Shown: piece by piece, positions 17,677-27,447 of the stretch | Position numbering within the stretch: position 1 is the first letter of the stretch | How the letters are laid out: each line of letters opens with the position of its first letter | Source: SIG440 sp045645485 | Lineage (GTDB): Bacteria > Bacillota > Clostridia > Monoglobales > Monoglobaceae | NCBI GenBank assembly: GCA_045645485.1 | Contig: JAZRIX010000020.1 | Span: forward strand, 36,991-100,990 | DNA length: 64,000 nucleotides | Reading direction: 5' to 3' | Notes under the pieces: generated by a model | Told to the model about the DNA's origin: nothing | The model's input: the letters and a program-made list of their open reading frames with translations, nothing else | The model's database searches: none | Program-made: the position numbers and the translations under genes

Positions 17677-18171
17677 ATGAACATAATTGCGGCTGCAGAT
17701 TTGAATTGGGGAATAGGAAAAGACAATGACTTGCTTGACCATATTCCGGAGGATATGAAATTTTTTCGTGAAAAAACAACAGGTTCGGCTGTTATTATGG
17801 GGAAAAATACTTTTCTTTCTTTCCCAAATCAGAAACCTCTTCCAAAACGTTTGAATATTGTTCTTACAAGTGACAAAAGCTTTGCGCCTGAGGGTGTTAC
17901 TGTGTGCAGGTCAATGGAAGAAGCAATAGATACGGCAAAAAAAGAATATGATAATGAAAAAATATTTTTTATCGGCGGTGAATCAGTATATCGCGAAGCC
18001 GAAAAATATGCTGATACTGCGTATATAACAAAAATAGAAAAGGAATATGAAGCTGACAGATTTTTGTTGAACTTTGATGAAAAAGACAACTGGTATATTG
18101 CAAATGAAGAAATGATGAAAACAGAAAAGGGTATTTATATTACCTTTGTGACTTATAAAAAAACTGTATAA
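17677..18171 (+). CDS. folA: Dihydrofolate reductase
   Basis: About 164 residues from ATG 17677, preceded by AAAGGAAA; an upstream in-frame ATG at 17647 lies inside thyA and is unlikely. It reduces dihydrofolate to tetrahydrofolate with NADPH. Motifs: MNIIAAADLNWGIGKDNDLLDHIPEDMKFF with the substrate-binding acidic residue, VIMGKNTFLSFP, and IFFIGGESVYREA for NADPH binding. It pairs functionally with thyA just upstream and is closed by the hairpin at 18171-18194. Confidence 0.96.
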   Translation: MNIIAAADLNWGIGKDNDLLDHIPEDMKFFREKTTGSAVIMGKNTFLSFPNQKPLPKRLNIVLTSDKSFAPEGVTVCRSMEEAIDTAKKEYDNEKIFFIGGESVYREAEKYADTAYITKIEKEYEADRFLLNFDEKDNWYIANEEMMKTEKGIYITFVTYKKTV

Positions 18172-18194
18172 AAAAGGGCTTATGAGCCCTTTTT
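18171..18194 (+). terminator. Rho-independent terminator of thyA-folA
   Basis: A perfect 10-bp stem AAAAAGGGCT/AGCCCTTTTT with a TATG loop, ending in a T-run. It begins on the last base of the folA stop codon. Confidence 0.9.
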
Positions 18195-18238
18195 GTGCAT
18201 AATAAAATGTTTCGGACAGTCAGAAAGAGAGTAGAAAA

Positions 18239-19480
18239 ATGATTGAAGTAAAAAATCTGACAAAAACATACAAGATTTATGATAAGCCTTTTGATAGAAT
18301 AAAGGAGTCTCTTTTTCCTCGGTTTTATGAGAATAAAATCAAGGAATTTAATGCTCTTTTTGATGTTAATTTTGTTATAGAAAAAGGCGAAACCGTGGGT
18401 ATAATAGGAAAAAACGGTTCAGGGAAGTCAACACTTCTGAAAATTCTCACAGGGGTTATAAACCAGACCTGCGGAGAAAAGGTTATGGACGGAACTGTGT
18501 CTGCTCTATTGGAGCTTGGTGCAGGATTCAATCCTGAATACACGGGTATAGAAAATATATATCTCAACGGAACAATTATGGGAATGAAGAAGGAAGAGGT
18601 AGACGAAAAGATAAATGATATAGCAGAATTTGCTGAAATCGGAGATTTTATAAACCGTCCCGTAAAGAATTATTCAAGCGGTATGTTTGTACGTCTGGCT
18701 TTTGCTGTTGCAATCAATACCGACCCTGATATTCTGATTGTTGACGAGGCTCTGGCAGTTGGTGACTACCGTTTTCAGGCAAAATGCTACAACAAGTTTG
18801 AAGAGCTGAAGGAAAAAGGAAAAACCATTCTTTTTGTAAGTCATGATATTGATGCTGTACGCCGTTTCTGCACAAGGGCAATCTGGATAGACAACGGAAA
18901 GGTTGTTCTGGACGGTGACGTGAATGAGGTTACTTCAAAGTATATGGAGTTCATAACAAGCAACGCTGCATCGGCAGAGGAGCTTTTTGCAAAAGAGAAA
19001 GAAAAAATAACTGTAAGAATTGATGAAATAAAAGAATTTAATGAAATAAACCGTTTTGGTTCGGATGTGGGTTGCATAAAAAATGTAAGACTTCTAAAAA
19101 ACGGAATGGAAACAGAAATATTTGAATGCGGTGAGAATATTACAATTGAAACAGTTGTGGATATTCCAAAAGAAGCAAACCTCCAGAATGTAGGCTTTGC
19201 TGTGGCACTGAAAAACAAGAACGGTCTTGATATGCTTGTTTCTGCGATTCACGATGTAGAAAAAAGATTCAAAAAAACAGGAAGAAACATAGTGAGAGTT
19301 ACCTTTCCAATGTATCTGAATGTGGGTGAATATACAGTTATTTCAAGCCTCGAAAAAAGGGAAACCGTGCCTATTCAGTATTATGATTATATAGAGGGTG
19401 CGGCTTATGTAAAGGTAATATGTGACAAAGAACATTTTGGTGTTTTGAATGTTCCTGCAGAAATTGTTATAGGAGAATAG
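18239..19480 (+). CDS. Wzt/TagH-like polysaccharide export ABC transporter ATPase
   Basis: 413 residues. N-terminal ABC ATPase (about 1-240): Walker A GKNGSGKSTLLK near residue 62, signature NYSSGMFVRLAFA near 143, Walker B ILIVDEALAVGD near 165, and the switch SHD. Leader segment IKESLFPRF and the GAGFNPEYTGIENIYLNG stretch mark the Wzt/TagH subfamily, which powers export of O-antigen-like or teichoic acid polymers. A C-terminal domain (about 270-413) resembles the Wzt carbohydrate-binding domain. No Wzm/TagG-type permease gene is adjacent or elsewhere in the window. The next gene starts two bases after its stop. Confidence 0.88.
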   Translation: MIEVKNLTKTYKIYDKPFDRIKESLFPRFYENKIKEFNALFDVNFVIEKGETVGIIGKNGSGKSTLLKILTGVINQTCGEKVMDGTVSALLELGAGFNPEYTGIENIYLNGTIMGMKKEEVDEKINDIAEFAEIGDFINRPVKNYSSGMFVRLAFAVAINTDPDILIVDEALAVGDYRFQAKCYNKFEELKEKGKTILFVSHDIDAVRRFCTRAIWIDNGKVVLDGDVNEVTSKYMEFITSNAASAEELFAKEKEKITVRIDEIKEFNEINRFGSDVGCIKNVRLLKNGMETEIFECGENITIETVVDIPKEANLQNVGFAVALKNKNGLDMLVSAIHDVEKRFKKTGRNIVRVTFPMYLNVGEYTVISSLEKRETVPIQYYDYIEGAAYVKVICDKEHFGVLNVPAEIVIGE

Positions 19481-19482
19481 CT

Positions 19483-22400
19483 ATGAAAAACCAAAAAAAT
19501 GTTGAAATAAATTCCGGTGATTATTGGGAAAAACGCTTTGCCAGCGGTGACTGGGATCTCAATGAAGGACGTGAGCAGAGCATATTTTTTTATGAGCTGG
19601 CTGTCAATAATTTTCCCGTATGGCTGGGTGAGGATGCAAAAAAGAACCGTCTTTCCGTCTGTGACATAGGATGTGCAGAGGGTGAAGGTGTAAATGTTCT
19701 TGGAAAATATTTTACGGAAAGTGAAATTACAGGCACCGATATTTCCGAATCTGCTCTTGAGATTGCCAAAAAAAGATACCCAAAGTATAATTTTGTGAAG
19801 GATGATGTGAACAACTTCAAATCGGAGTTTGACATAATTTTTTCCTCAAATACTCTGGAGCACTTCACAAACGGCGGTGAGCTTTTGCGAAAGCTGATGA
19901 AAAACAGCCGAAAATACTTTGTTGTTCTTTTGCCGTTCAGAGAATTTGACAGAATTGACGAGCATTTTTATACCTTTGATTACAAGACATTCTCTCTGAT
20001 AAACGAAGAATTCAATCTTATATTTTTCAAAGAAATTGACTGCACTTATATTGAAGGTACTCAATGGCCCGGAAAAGAAATCCTTGTAATCTATCAGCGA
20101 AAAGATACAGAAGGAATAAAAGACAGAACTCTTGAGGATATTGGAGAAGGCCTTCTGGATTCTTTGAACATTGCTCAAAATAATGTAGAAAATCTTGGCG
20201 CAAAAATAAAAGAGCTTCAGCAAAATCTTGAAGAAGAAAAAGGAAGAAGTATTCAGCTTGAAGAGAGAATAGAAGCGGACAGAAATGCAATTATGCAGAT
20301 TCAGTTTGAAGCTCATCAGCACAAGCAGGAGGAGCTTGACCTTCACGAGACTTATGTATGGCGTACGGGTTTGAAAATAGAAAAAATTCTTCAAAAAACC
20401 GGTATTTCATTCATACGTTCTCTTTTGGTGCTTTCGGATTACAAGAGAATGGGTCTTTTTGTTACATTGCGAAAAGGCCTGAATGAAGCTATGAACCGTG
20501 AGAACGTAACTCACAAAAAACGCAGAAAGCTTCAGCTTTGCAGAGCAAAATTCAACAGATACAAAAAAGAACGCAACAATGCTATGGGTGACATTCTTTC
20601 TTCATTCAAAACACCTTGTGAAGAAGGGCTTGTTTCCATTGTTCTGCCTGTTTTCAACGGTGAAAGTGTTCTTGCAGAATCAATTGAATCCGTTCTGGCA
20701 CAAAGCTACGGGAATTTTGAGCTTATTGTGGTTAATGACGGCTCAACGGATAAAAGTCTTGAAATAGCCGAAAGGTATGCAGAAAAAGATAACAGAATAA
20801 AAATAATCAGCCAGTGCAACAAAAAGCTTCCTACAGCACTGTCTGTTGGTTTCCGTAAGGCAAAGGGTGAATTTTTGACCTGGACAAGTGCGGACAATAT
20901 TATGCTTCCTGACTGCTTGAAGATTCTTGTTGAGAATCTTGAAAAAAAACCTGATACTGCTATGGTTTTCGGAAATATGCGTCTTATAAACAGCAAGGGA
21001 AAAATAAAAAGAGGTCATTTCTGGTTTGAAAAACCCTTCTTTTCGGGCAATGTGTCTCTGCCCAAATCTGTTGAAAGCCTGAATACCTTTGCAAATAACA
21101 CAATCGGTGCAGCATTTATGTACAGAAAATCTGCGGCATTTTTGCTTGAAGATTATTCAAAATACAAGACAAATCTTGAAGATTACGACTACTGGATGAG
21201 AATGAATTCCTTGCTCAGAATAGAGCATATTGATGAAGACAAGCCTCTTTATCTTTACAGAATTCACGATGAATCTCTCACTGCTCACGACAAGGAGCTG
21301 GGTATAACAAAGAACCGTTACAAGCTGATGGTGCTTGATGACTTCAGACGTGATTTTTATATGTCGGTTATGGTATGGATAATAGAAACTGAGGACAGCG
21401 AAAATATACATTACAAGGAATTTGTGAAGGCGGTTGAGAATGCAGGACATATGATTTTCAGCCGTGAAGAGGCGAACTCTGTTTCAGCTCCCGAGAATTA
21501 TTCCTGTTTTTGTTATGCATATTTCGGAAAGGCTGAAAATGCTTCGACAGACGGCATCAACATAAATCTTTCAGGTTCGGTTCTGGTGTGTGATGAGCCT
21601 TGTGAAAAGGATGGATTTGATCTTTTGGTTACCTGCAACTCCGATGCGAAAATTTTTGATGCAGGGGATTACAGAGGCTGGTTCGGTGCAAAGGACGGAA
21701 AAGCTGTTTTTGATATTGCCGATACAAAAATAAAGAACAAAATTTTGTACCGTCTTGAAAAAATGATTGATGACCCTGACGATTATCAGAGAAAGATTTC
21801 TATAATTATCTGTACCTATATGAGAGGCGAAAAGCTGATTGACGCAATCTGGTCGGTAATCCGTCAGTCAATGAGCAAAAAGGAATATGAAATTATAATT
21901 GTGGACAATGCTCCCACAACGTCCGGAATAAGAGAAACTGTTGATGATTTCAGAAAAAAATACAGCGATAATGAAGGATTTATCAGGTATATAGGTGTTC
22001 CGCAAAAGGGTTTGTCCTATGCACGTAACGCAGGAATGTGGAACGCAAAGGGTGAATATCTTCTGTTCCTTGATGATGATATTCTGGCGGATTATTATTT
22101 GCTGGAGGAAATATTCACGGGCTTCAAATATCATCCTCACGTTGGCATTGTGGGAGGCCAGGTTATTCTTGAAAGACCCTTCCCAACTCCCAAGGTTCTC
22201 AGAAAAGGCTGGGAAAGTCTCTGGAGTCAGTTCAAGATATCAGGAAATACCTTCAGGGAGGTTACTCAGCAGTTTGAATTCCCTTACGGTGCAGATTACG
22301 GTGTACGCCGAAGTGCAATCTGGAGAATCGGCGGTTTCCGTATGTGTTACGGCAGAGTGGGTAATGATTTTGCAGGCGGCGAGGAAACAGCTCTTGCCTT

Positions 22401-22728
22401 CAAAATGCTTGATATAGGCTACGGTATCGGTCTTCAGCCGAGAGCAAAGGTTCTGCACAGAGTTGACCATTCACGATTCACTCACGAACACGTGAAAAAG
22501 ACTATCCGTGCAGGAGTTCTCACCACTTACAGATTCTTCTGCGACCTTCATACCGATATTGGCTGGACGCGCAGATATGCCAAAAATCAGATAAAAATTA
22601 CCCAGAAGGAAATAAATATTCTTACAAGAAAAAATGCAGACAGTCTTGATATATTCTACAAAAAATCATATCTTGATGCATGGCAGAGACTTCTTGAGTA
22701 TATTCAGGAAACCGAAGCGGAAAGGTAG
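19483..22728 (+). CDS. Methyltransferase-glycosyltransferase-glycosyltransferase fusion
   Basis: 1081 residues with three enzyme-like modules. Residues about 30-200 are a class I SAM methyltransferase (CDIGCAEGEG near 60; SSNTLEHF). About 225-290 is a predicted coiled coil rich in E/Q/L. About 380-640 is a family-2 glycosyltransferase (SIVLPVFNGESVL near 383, VVNDGSTD, TSADN). About 770-1060 is a second family-2 domain (SIIICTYMRGEKL, VPQKGLSYARNAGMW, FLDDDI, FAGGEETAL). It probably acts at the cytoplasmic membrane on a polymer handled by the ATPase upstream. Methylation combined with Wzt-type export recalls chain-end capping, but this is inference. The two sugar-transfer modules match those of the next gene. 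Confidence 0.85.
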   Translation: MKNQKNVEINSGDYWEKRFASGDWDLNEGREQSIFFYELAVNNFPVWLGEDAKKNRLSVCDIGCAEGEGVNVLGKYFTESEITGTDISESALEIAKKRYPKYNFVKDDVNNFKSEFDIIFSSNTLEHFTNGGELLRKLMKNSRKYFVVLLPFREFDRIDEHFYTFDYKTFSLINEEFNLIFFKEIDCTYIEGTQWPGKEILVIYQRKDTEGIKDRTLEDIGEGLLDSLNIAQNNVENLGAKIKELQQNLEEEKGRSIQLEERIEADRNAIMQIQFEAHQHKQEELDLHETYVWRTGLKIEKILQKTGISFIRSLLVLSDYKRMGLFVTLRKGLNEAMNRENVTHKKRRKLQLCRAKFNRYKKERNNAMGDILSSFKTPCEEGLVSIVLPVFNGESVLAESIESVLAQSYGNFELIVVNDGSTDKSLEIAERYAEKDNRIKIISQCNKKLPTALSVGFRKAKGEFLTWTSADNIMLPDCLKILVENLEKKPDTAMVFGNMRLINSKGKIKRGHFWFEKPFFSGNVSLPKSVESLNTFANNTIGAAFMYRKSAAFLLEDYSKYKTNLEDYDYWMRMNSLLRIEHIDEDKPLYLYRIHDESLTAHDKELGITKNRYKLMVLDDFRRDFYMSVMVWIIETEDSENIHYKEFVKAVENAGHMIFSREEANSVSAPENYSCFCYAYFGKAENASTDGININLSGSVLVCDEPCEKDGFDLLVTCNSDAKIFDAGDYRGWFGAKDGKAVFDIADTKIKNKILYRLEKMIDDPDDYQRKISIIICTYMRGEKLIDAIWSVIRQSMSKKEYEIIIVDNAPTTSGIRETVDDFRKKYSDNEGFIRYIGVPQKGLSYARNAGMWNAKGEYLLFLDDDILADYYLLEEIFTGFKYHPHVGIVGGQVILERPFPTPKVLRKGWESLWSQFKISGNTFREVTQQFEFPYGADYGVRRSAIWRIGGFRMCYGRVGNDFAGGEETALAFKMLDIGYGIGLQPRAKVLHRVDHSRFTHEHVKKTIRAGVLTTYRFFCDLHTDIGWTRRYAKNQIKITQKEINILTRKNADSLDIFYKKSYLDAWQRLLEYIQETEAER

Positions 22729-22736
22729 GAAGGAAA

Positions 22737-24965
22737 ATGTTCAGTTATTTAAAAAAGTTATTTTTCGGAGTGAATGAGCCTGAAGAAAAGGTTCTGAATC
22801 TTTATCAGTACAAGTTTCTGAGATATAAAGAGGAACGTGACAAAAAGTATCCTCTTGATTTGAAAAAAGTTCACGTTCCACAGAAGAAGGATATGATTTC
22901 TGTTATTCTGCCCGTTTTCAACGGCGGTGATATTCTGGCAGATTCAATTGAATCTGTTCTGAGACAAACATATTCCAACTTTGAGCTTATTATCATAAAC
23001 GACGGTTCAAAGGATAATACTCTTGAAATTGCACGCAGTTATGAAAAGAAGGACAGCAGAATACGTGTGCTTACACAGGAGAACAAGAAAATTCCCAGAA
23101 CCCTTTCAAGAGGCTTTCGTGAGGCTGTGGGCGAATTCCTTACGTGGACAAGTGCTGACAATGTTATGGACGACAATTTTCTTGAAAAAATGGTGGGTGA
23201 TTTGAAATCAAAACCCGATGCTGCAATGATTTGGGGGAATATGCGTCTTATTGATGCAAAGGGAAAGAAACTGAAGAATCATGGTTGGTTTGAATATCCT
23301 ATGGGAAGCTCAAACGTTATGTTTCCGCACAACGCCTTTGAGCTTAATACCTATGCCAACAACACAATCGGTGCGGCATTTATGTACAGAAAGGTCGCTG
23401 CTGAAATTTTAGGCTGTTATTCAAGCTACAAGCATACTCTTGAGGATTATGATTACTGGATGCGGATGAATTCTCTCTTTCAGCTGAGACACACGGATTT
23501 TTCTGAGCCGGTATATTCCTATCGTTGGCACGACGGTTCACTGACGGCAAAGGACAAGGAGCTAGGCATAACAAAGAACCGTTACAAGCTTATGGTTTTT
23601 GACGATTTCAGACGGGATTATTATCTTGCACCGCTTATCTGGTATGTCTGCAGTGATGAAAAAAATGCAGCTTTAGCTGATGAATTCAGAAAAAAAATAA
23701 TTGAAACAGGACATATATTGGTGGAAAAAGAGGATTTTGCGGATATGTTCTTTGGCAAAGGTGTTTCCAATCTTGTATTTGCAGATTTTGGCGGTGCAGG
23801 TTGTGACACGGTTTTGCCTTTTGATGCAATAAAAGTCGGAATAAATACTTCAAAATCCGAAAGCTATGGTTTTGTCACAGCCTTGACCGATGATGCGGAT
23901 GAAGGCTTTGACGGCTATTGTGTTGATGATGTTGAAACACTGTTCTCCTTTATTGATGCAAAGGCAAAAAATGATATTCTTTACAGCATAGAGGGACGAT
24001 TGGACAGCGAAACCGAATTTTCAAAGAAGGTTTCTGTTGTGCTTTGCACACACAAGATTTCTGAAACACTTTCTGACTGTATGGAGGCTCTTTGCAACCA
24101 GAGTGAAAAATCGGAAAACTTTGAAATTGTGTTTGTAAATAACAATTTCCGTGACAGAGAGTTGAAGGAATTTGTTCAGGAAACAAAGAAAAAATACGGT
24201 GATGTTGAAATAAATTACATAACAGCACCCCAGAAAGGCTTGTCCTTTGCCAGAAACTGCGGTATGTGGGAAGCCAAGGGTGAAATTGTACTTTATGTGG
24301 ACGACGACTCTATTGCATCACCCAATCTGATAAGTGAAACAATAAAATCCTTTGAAGGTCGTGAGGATCTGGGTACCTGCGGCGGTCAGGTGCTGCTTAC
24401 TGTTCCCAAGGAGGCCGAAGAGCTGGTAACTGAAAAAACCATCGGTCTCTGGAGCAACCTCAGTATTGAGGGCAAGGGCTTCAGATACGCAAAGGATTAC
24501 GGTGATTTCCCCTACGGTGCAAACTTTGCTGTGAGAAACAGCTGTCTCAGAATGATTGGCGGCTTCAGATGCAATTACGGCAGGGTGGGAAATAACTTTG
24601 CCGGGGGCGAGGAGACCCTTGTATGCTTTATGATGGAGCAGATAAATATGAGGGTTGGTCTCAATGCGGATTCTGTGGTTGAACACCGTGTAAGTCCTGA
24701 CAGATTTACTCTTGAGCATATAGAAAAGACAACCTGCTCGGGAATTATGACTCAGTACAGACTGAGAAGAGATTTGTATGCTCCTCAGGACTGGAACGAT
24801 ATAAATATAAAAGAACGTGCTCAAAAGGCTGAGAAAATGGCAAAGCTTTCAAAAGAAGGAACAGCCGATTTTGTTTATTATGCATCTACTGCAAAGGCTT
24901 TCAGAGAGGTTCTTGTATCAAGACAGAATGATTATGAATATCTGACAAAGAATAAATGCAGATAG
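22737..24965 (+). CDS. Two-domain family-2 glycosyltransferase
   Basis: 742 residues with two GT-A/GT2 modules: the first about 50-300 (SVILPVFNGGDILADSIES near 54, INDGSKD, TSADN) and the second about 430-700 (SVVLCTHK near 432, APQKGLSFARNCGMW, YVDDDS near 521, FAGGEETLV). It parallels the C-terminal two thirds of the preceding protein closely, with shared stretches such as NNTIGAAFMYRK, LEDYDYWMRMNSL and KELGITKNRYKLMV. The pair therefore arose by tandem duplication, with the methyltransferase gained by or lost from one copy. Start ATG 22737 follows GGAAGGAAA eight bases after the previous stop. Sugar donor and acceptor are unknown. Confidence 0.87.
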   Translation: MFSYLKKLFFGVNEPEEKVLNLYQYKFLRYKEERDKKYPLDLKKVHVPQKKDMISVILPVFNGGDILADSIESVLRQTYSNFELIIINDGSKDNTLEIARSYEKKDSRIRVLTQENKKIPRTLSRGFREAVGEFLTWTSADNVMDDNFLEKMVGDLKSKPDAAMIWGNMRLIDAKGKKLKNHGWFEYPMGSSNVMFPHNAFELNTYANNTIGAAFMYRKVAAEILGCYSSYKHTLEDYDYWMRMNSLFQLRHTDFSEPVYSYRWHDGSLTAKDKELGITKNRYKLMVFDDFRRDYYLAPLIWYVCSDEKNAALADEFRKKIIETGHILVEKEDFADMFFGKGVSNLVFADFGGAGCDTVLPFDAIKVGINTSKSESYGFVTALTDDADEGFDGYCVDDVETLFSFIDAKAKNDILYSIEGRLDSETEFSKKVSVVLCTHKISETLSDCMEALCNQSEKSENFEIVFVNNNFRDRELKEFVQETKKKYGDVEINYITAPQKGLSFARNCGMWEAKGEIVLYVDDDSIASPNLISETIKSFEGREDLGTCGGQVLLTVPKEAEELVTEKTIGLWSNLSIEGKGFRYAKDYGDFPYGANFAVRNSCLRMIGGFRCNYGRVGNNFAGGEETLVCFMMEQINMRVGLNADSVVEHRVSPDRFTLEHIEKTTCSGIMTQYRLRRDLYAPQDWNDINIKERAQKAEKMAKLSKEGTADFVYYASTAKAFREVLVSRQNDYEYLTKNKCR

Positions 24966-24984
24966 AAATCGGAGAAACTGAATT

Positions 24985-26760
24985 ATGTTCAAAAAAATGC
25001 AATGGAAAATAGTTGTTCTGTTCGTGGCACTGGTTCTTGCCATTATGCTTATTGTGGGAGTGTATATGTTCAACAGTATTGTAAAGATGTACACAAATTC
25101 TTTTAATGAACAGATGGACAAGGTTATGTCAGGCGATTTCACAACAGTTATAACAGAGATACTGACAAGCAATGCAAAGGCTGAGGAGCGTGTAAACAAA
25201 ATAAATACAGTTATTTCGGCTTATTCTGCTCAGCTTGGACTTTCTGAACAGAGACAGTGTGCTGTGCTGAACGCCGCAGATGCATCAAGGGTTGTTTATA
25301 CAGGTGCAAATGCCGAGGTTTTTGAGAAAACTCCCAACATTCTTCAGGCAATGACGGGTACTGTGGGCAAGGATGTACGTTTCTCGTCTGAGTATATGGA
25401 TTATGCTTATTTTGTAAATGGCGGAAAAAACGGAAATTATATTATTTATGTGAAGGATAACAAAGAGGATATCAATGACCTGATTCAGAATATGCTTTAC
25501 ATTATTATTCAGGCATTGCTGTTCGGAAGTCTTGCGTCCATCTTTCTGGGATACTTTCTTTCAAGAACAATTACCAATCCTATTTCCATTCTTACCGAAA
25601 AGGCAGAAGACTTTGCCGAAAGAAACTTTGACTCAAATCTGGAGGTTTTCTCAAAGGATGAACTGGGAACTCTGGTTGAGACCTTTAACTATATGGGCGG
25701 AGTTATGAAAAATGCCATAAACGAGGTTGCAGGCGAAAAACACAAGCTGGAAGTTATACTTGAAAATATCAACAACGGTATAATAGCTTTTGGAACAAAT
25801 CAGGAAATCATTTCAATTAATATGGCGGCAAAAAATATGCTGAACATTGATGAAACAGAAGGAATACTTTTTGATGATTTCTTCCGTGAGTTAAGCACAA
25901 ATGTATGTATGGCTGAATTTATGTATCTCAAGAGATTCCGAACCGAGACACGTGATATGGTTGCCAACAACAAGCACATAAAGGCATATTTTCTTCCCTT
26001 CCGCATTGAAGAAAACAGTGTGGGAGGAGTGGTATGTGTATTCAATGATGTTACCGAAGAATTCAATCTTGAGTGGTCGCGGAAAAAGTTTGTTGCAGAG
26101 GTTTCGCATGAGTTGAAAACTCCTCTGACTACCATCGGCACATATACCGAAACTTTGATAGACAATTATCCTGTGGGCGAAGAAATGGAGCTTTCATTCC
26201 TCAAAACCATTCATAATGAAACAATAAAAATGACAAATCTTGTAAAGAACCTTCTTACTCTTTCAAAGTTTGATGCCCAGAGTGTTGAAATGAACAAGGA
26301 GGCGTTTGAGCTTGGAGAAATGCTTCGGGAGGTTGTGCAGACTTTCAGGGTGGAGGCCGAAAACAAAAATCAGGAGCTTATTTTCAATGTAGTAAACGTA
26401 ATACCTATCGTATATGCAGACAAGTTTCAGCTTGAAAGAGCTGTGAAAAATATAATTTCGAACTCAATGAAATACACTCCCGAAAACGGACGTATCGGAG
26501 TTTTTGCAGGTTTTGTGAATAATGAGGCATACATAAAAATTGAGGATAACGGAATCGGTGTTCCTGAGGGTGATCTTGAGCACGTTTTTGACCGTTTTTA
26601 TCGAGTGGACAAGGCACGTTCAAGAGAACAGGGCGGAACGGGTCTCGGTCTTTCAATTGCCAAGGAAATTATAGAGAATCACAAAGGTACAATAAGTATG
26701 GAAAGTGTTCACGGCGAATTTACCAGAGTGACCATTACTTTGCCCATAAATACTGAATAA
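24985..26760 (+). CDS. Membrane sensor histidine kinase (WalK/PhoR-like architecture)
   Basis: 591 residues. Membrane segment about 9-30, an extracellular sensor region about 35-170, second membrane segment about 172-195, HAMP about 195-245, PAS about 255-350, HisKA with the phosphorylated His near 375 (FVAEVSHELKTPL), then HATPase with N box NIISNSMKYTP, G1 DNGIGVP and G2 GGTGLGLSIAKEI. This is the layout of cell-wall sensors such as WalK and PhoR. No response regulator gene is adjacent or elsewhere in the window, so it is an orphan here. It starts 19 bases after the glycosyltransferase stop and probably belongs to that operon. The signal is unknown. Confidence 0.92.
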   Translation: MFKKMQWKIVVLFVALVLAIMLIVGVYMFNSIVKMYTNSFNEQMDKVMSGDFTTVITEILTSNAKAEERVNKINTVISAYSAQLGLSEQRQCAVLNAADASRVVYTGANAEVFEKTPNILQAMTGTVGKDVRFSSEYMDYAYFVNGGKNGNYIIYVKDNKEDINDLIQNMLYIIIQALLFGSLASIFLGYFLSRTITNPISILTEKAEDFAERNFDSNLEVFSKDELGTLVETFNYMGGVMKNAINEVAGEKHKLEVILENINNGIIAFGTNQEIISINMAAKNMLNIDETEGILFDDFFRELSTNVCMAEFMYLKRFRTETRDMVANNKHIKAYFLPFRIEENSVGGVVCVFNDVTEEFNLEWSRKKFVAEVSHELKTPLTTIGTYTETLIDNYPVGEEMELSFLKTIHNETIKMTNLVKNLLTLSKFDAQSVEMNKEAFELGEMLREVVQTFRVEAENKNQELIFNVVNVIPIVYADKFQLERAVKNIISNSMKYTPENGRIGVFAGFVNNEAYIKIEDNGIGVPEGDLEHVFDRFYRVDKARSREQGGTGLGLSIAKEIIENHKGTISMESVHGEFTRVTITLPINTE

Positions 26761-26808
26761 TTTCTGGTTTTTTATGCGAAAAAATACAGAATATAAAGTT
26801 TTTTTTCA

Positions 26809-26837
26809 TTGACGAAACAAAAAAAATAGGGTATACT
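26809..26837 (+). promoter_or_regulatory. Predicted promoter of smpB
   Basis: TTGACG (26809-26814), 17-base spacer, TATACT (26832-26837), 44 bases before the smpB ATG. Confidence 0.7.
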
Positions 26838-26880
26838 CATATAGAAAGCAAAAACCAAAGGGAAAGGAGAGGGAAAACTT

Positions 26881-27351
26881 ATGGCAGAACAAAAAACAGT
26901 CATCAAATCGGTTTCAAAAAACAAAAAAGCATTTCATGATTACTTTGTTGACGACACATATGAAGCCGGAATATCCCTTTTCGGCACCGAGGTAAAATCT
27001 GTCCGTGAGGGGAAAATAAATCTCAAAGACAGCTATGTTTCTGTGAAAACAGGGGAGGCATTCCTTATAGGGATGCATATTTCTCCTTATGAAAAAGGAA
27101 ACATCTTCAATCGTGACCCTCTCAGACAAAGAAAGCTTCTTCTTCACAGAAGGGAAATCAACAAGCTTATCGGCCTGACTCAGCAGCAGGGTTACACCCT
27201 GATTCCTCTTGAGGTATATTTCAAGGGTTCCCACGTGAAGGTTGCACTTGGTCTTTGCCGCGGCAAAAAGAACTATGACAAGCGCGATGCTATGGCAGAG
27301 CGTGATGCAAAGCGTCAGATTGACCGCGCACTGAAGGAGAGAATGAGATAA
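26881..27351 (+). CDS. smpB: SsrA-binding protein SmpB
   Basis: 156 residues. SmpB binds tmRNA and brings it to stalled ribosomes for trans-translation. Family segments: NKKAFHDYFVDDTYEAGISLFGTEVKSVREGKINLKD in pieces near the N-terminus, ISPYEKGN, and the basic tail KKNYDKRDAMAERDAKRQIDRALKER that mimics the missing tRNA anticodon arm. A GGAAAGGAGAGGG ribosome site precedes the ATG. The tmRNA gene follows about 95 bases after the stop, a common and functionally sensible pairing. It has its own promoter. Confidence 0.97.
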   Translation: MAEQKTVIKSVSKNKKAFHDYFVDDTYEAGISLFGTEVKSVREGKINLKDSYVSVKTGEAFLIGMHISPYEKGNIFNRDPLRQRKLLLHRREINKLIGLTQQQGYTLIPLEVYFKGSHVKVALGLCRGKKNYDKRDAMAERDAKRQIDRALKERMR

Positions 27352-27382
27352 AAAATTTAAAGTGCAAAATTGACCGACGAGA

Positions 27383-27409
27383 GTCACCCTGAGCGCAGTC
27401 GAAGGGTCT
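27383..27409 (+). repeat. Covarying-stem hairpin repeat, single copy
   Basis: GTCACCCTGAGCGCAGTCGAAGGGTCT-type unit with stem ACCCT/AGGGT, lying between smpB and ssrA. Confidence 0.75.
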
Positions 27410-27447
27410 TGGAAATATTAACTATTACCTTTTACTTCAATATATAT

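Noticed and set aside
19483..26760. Recent horizontal transfer of the glycan block
   Set aside because: Base composition and codon style look like the neighbouring core genes, and there are no integrase, tRNA or insertion-sequence boundaries.
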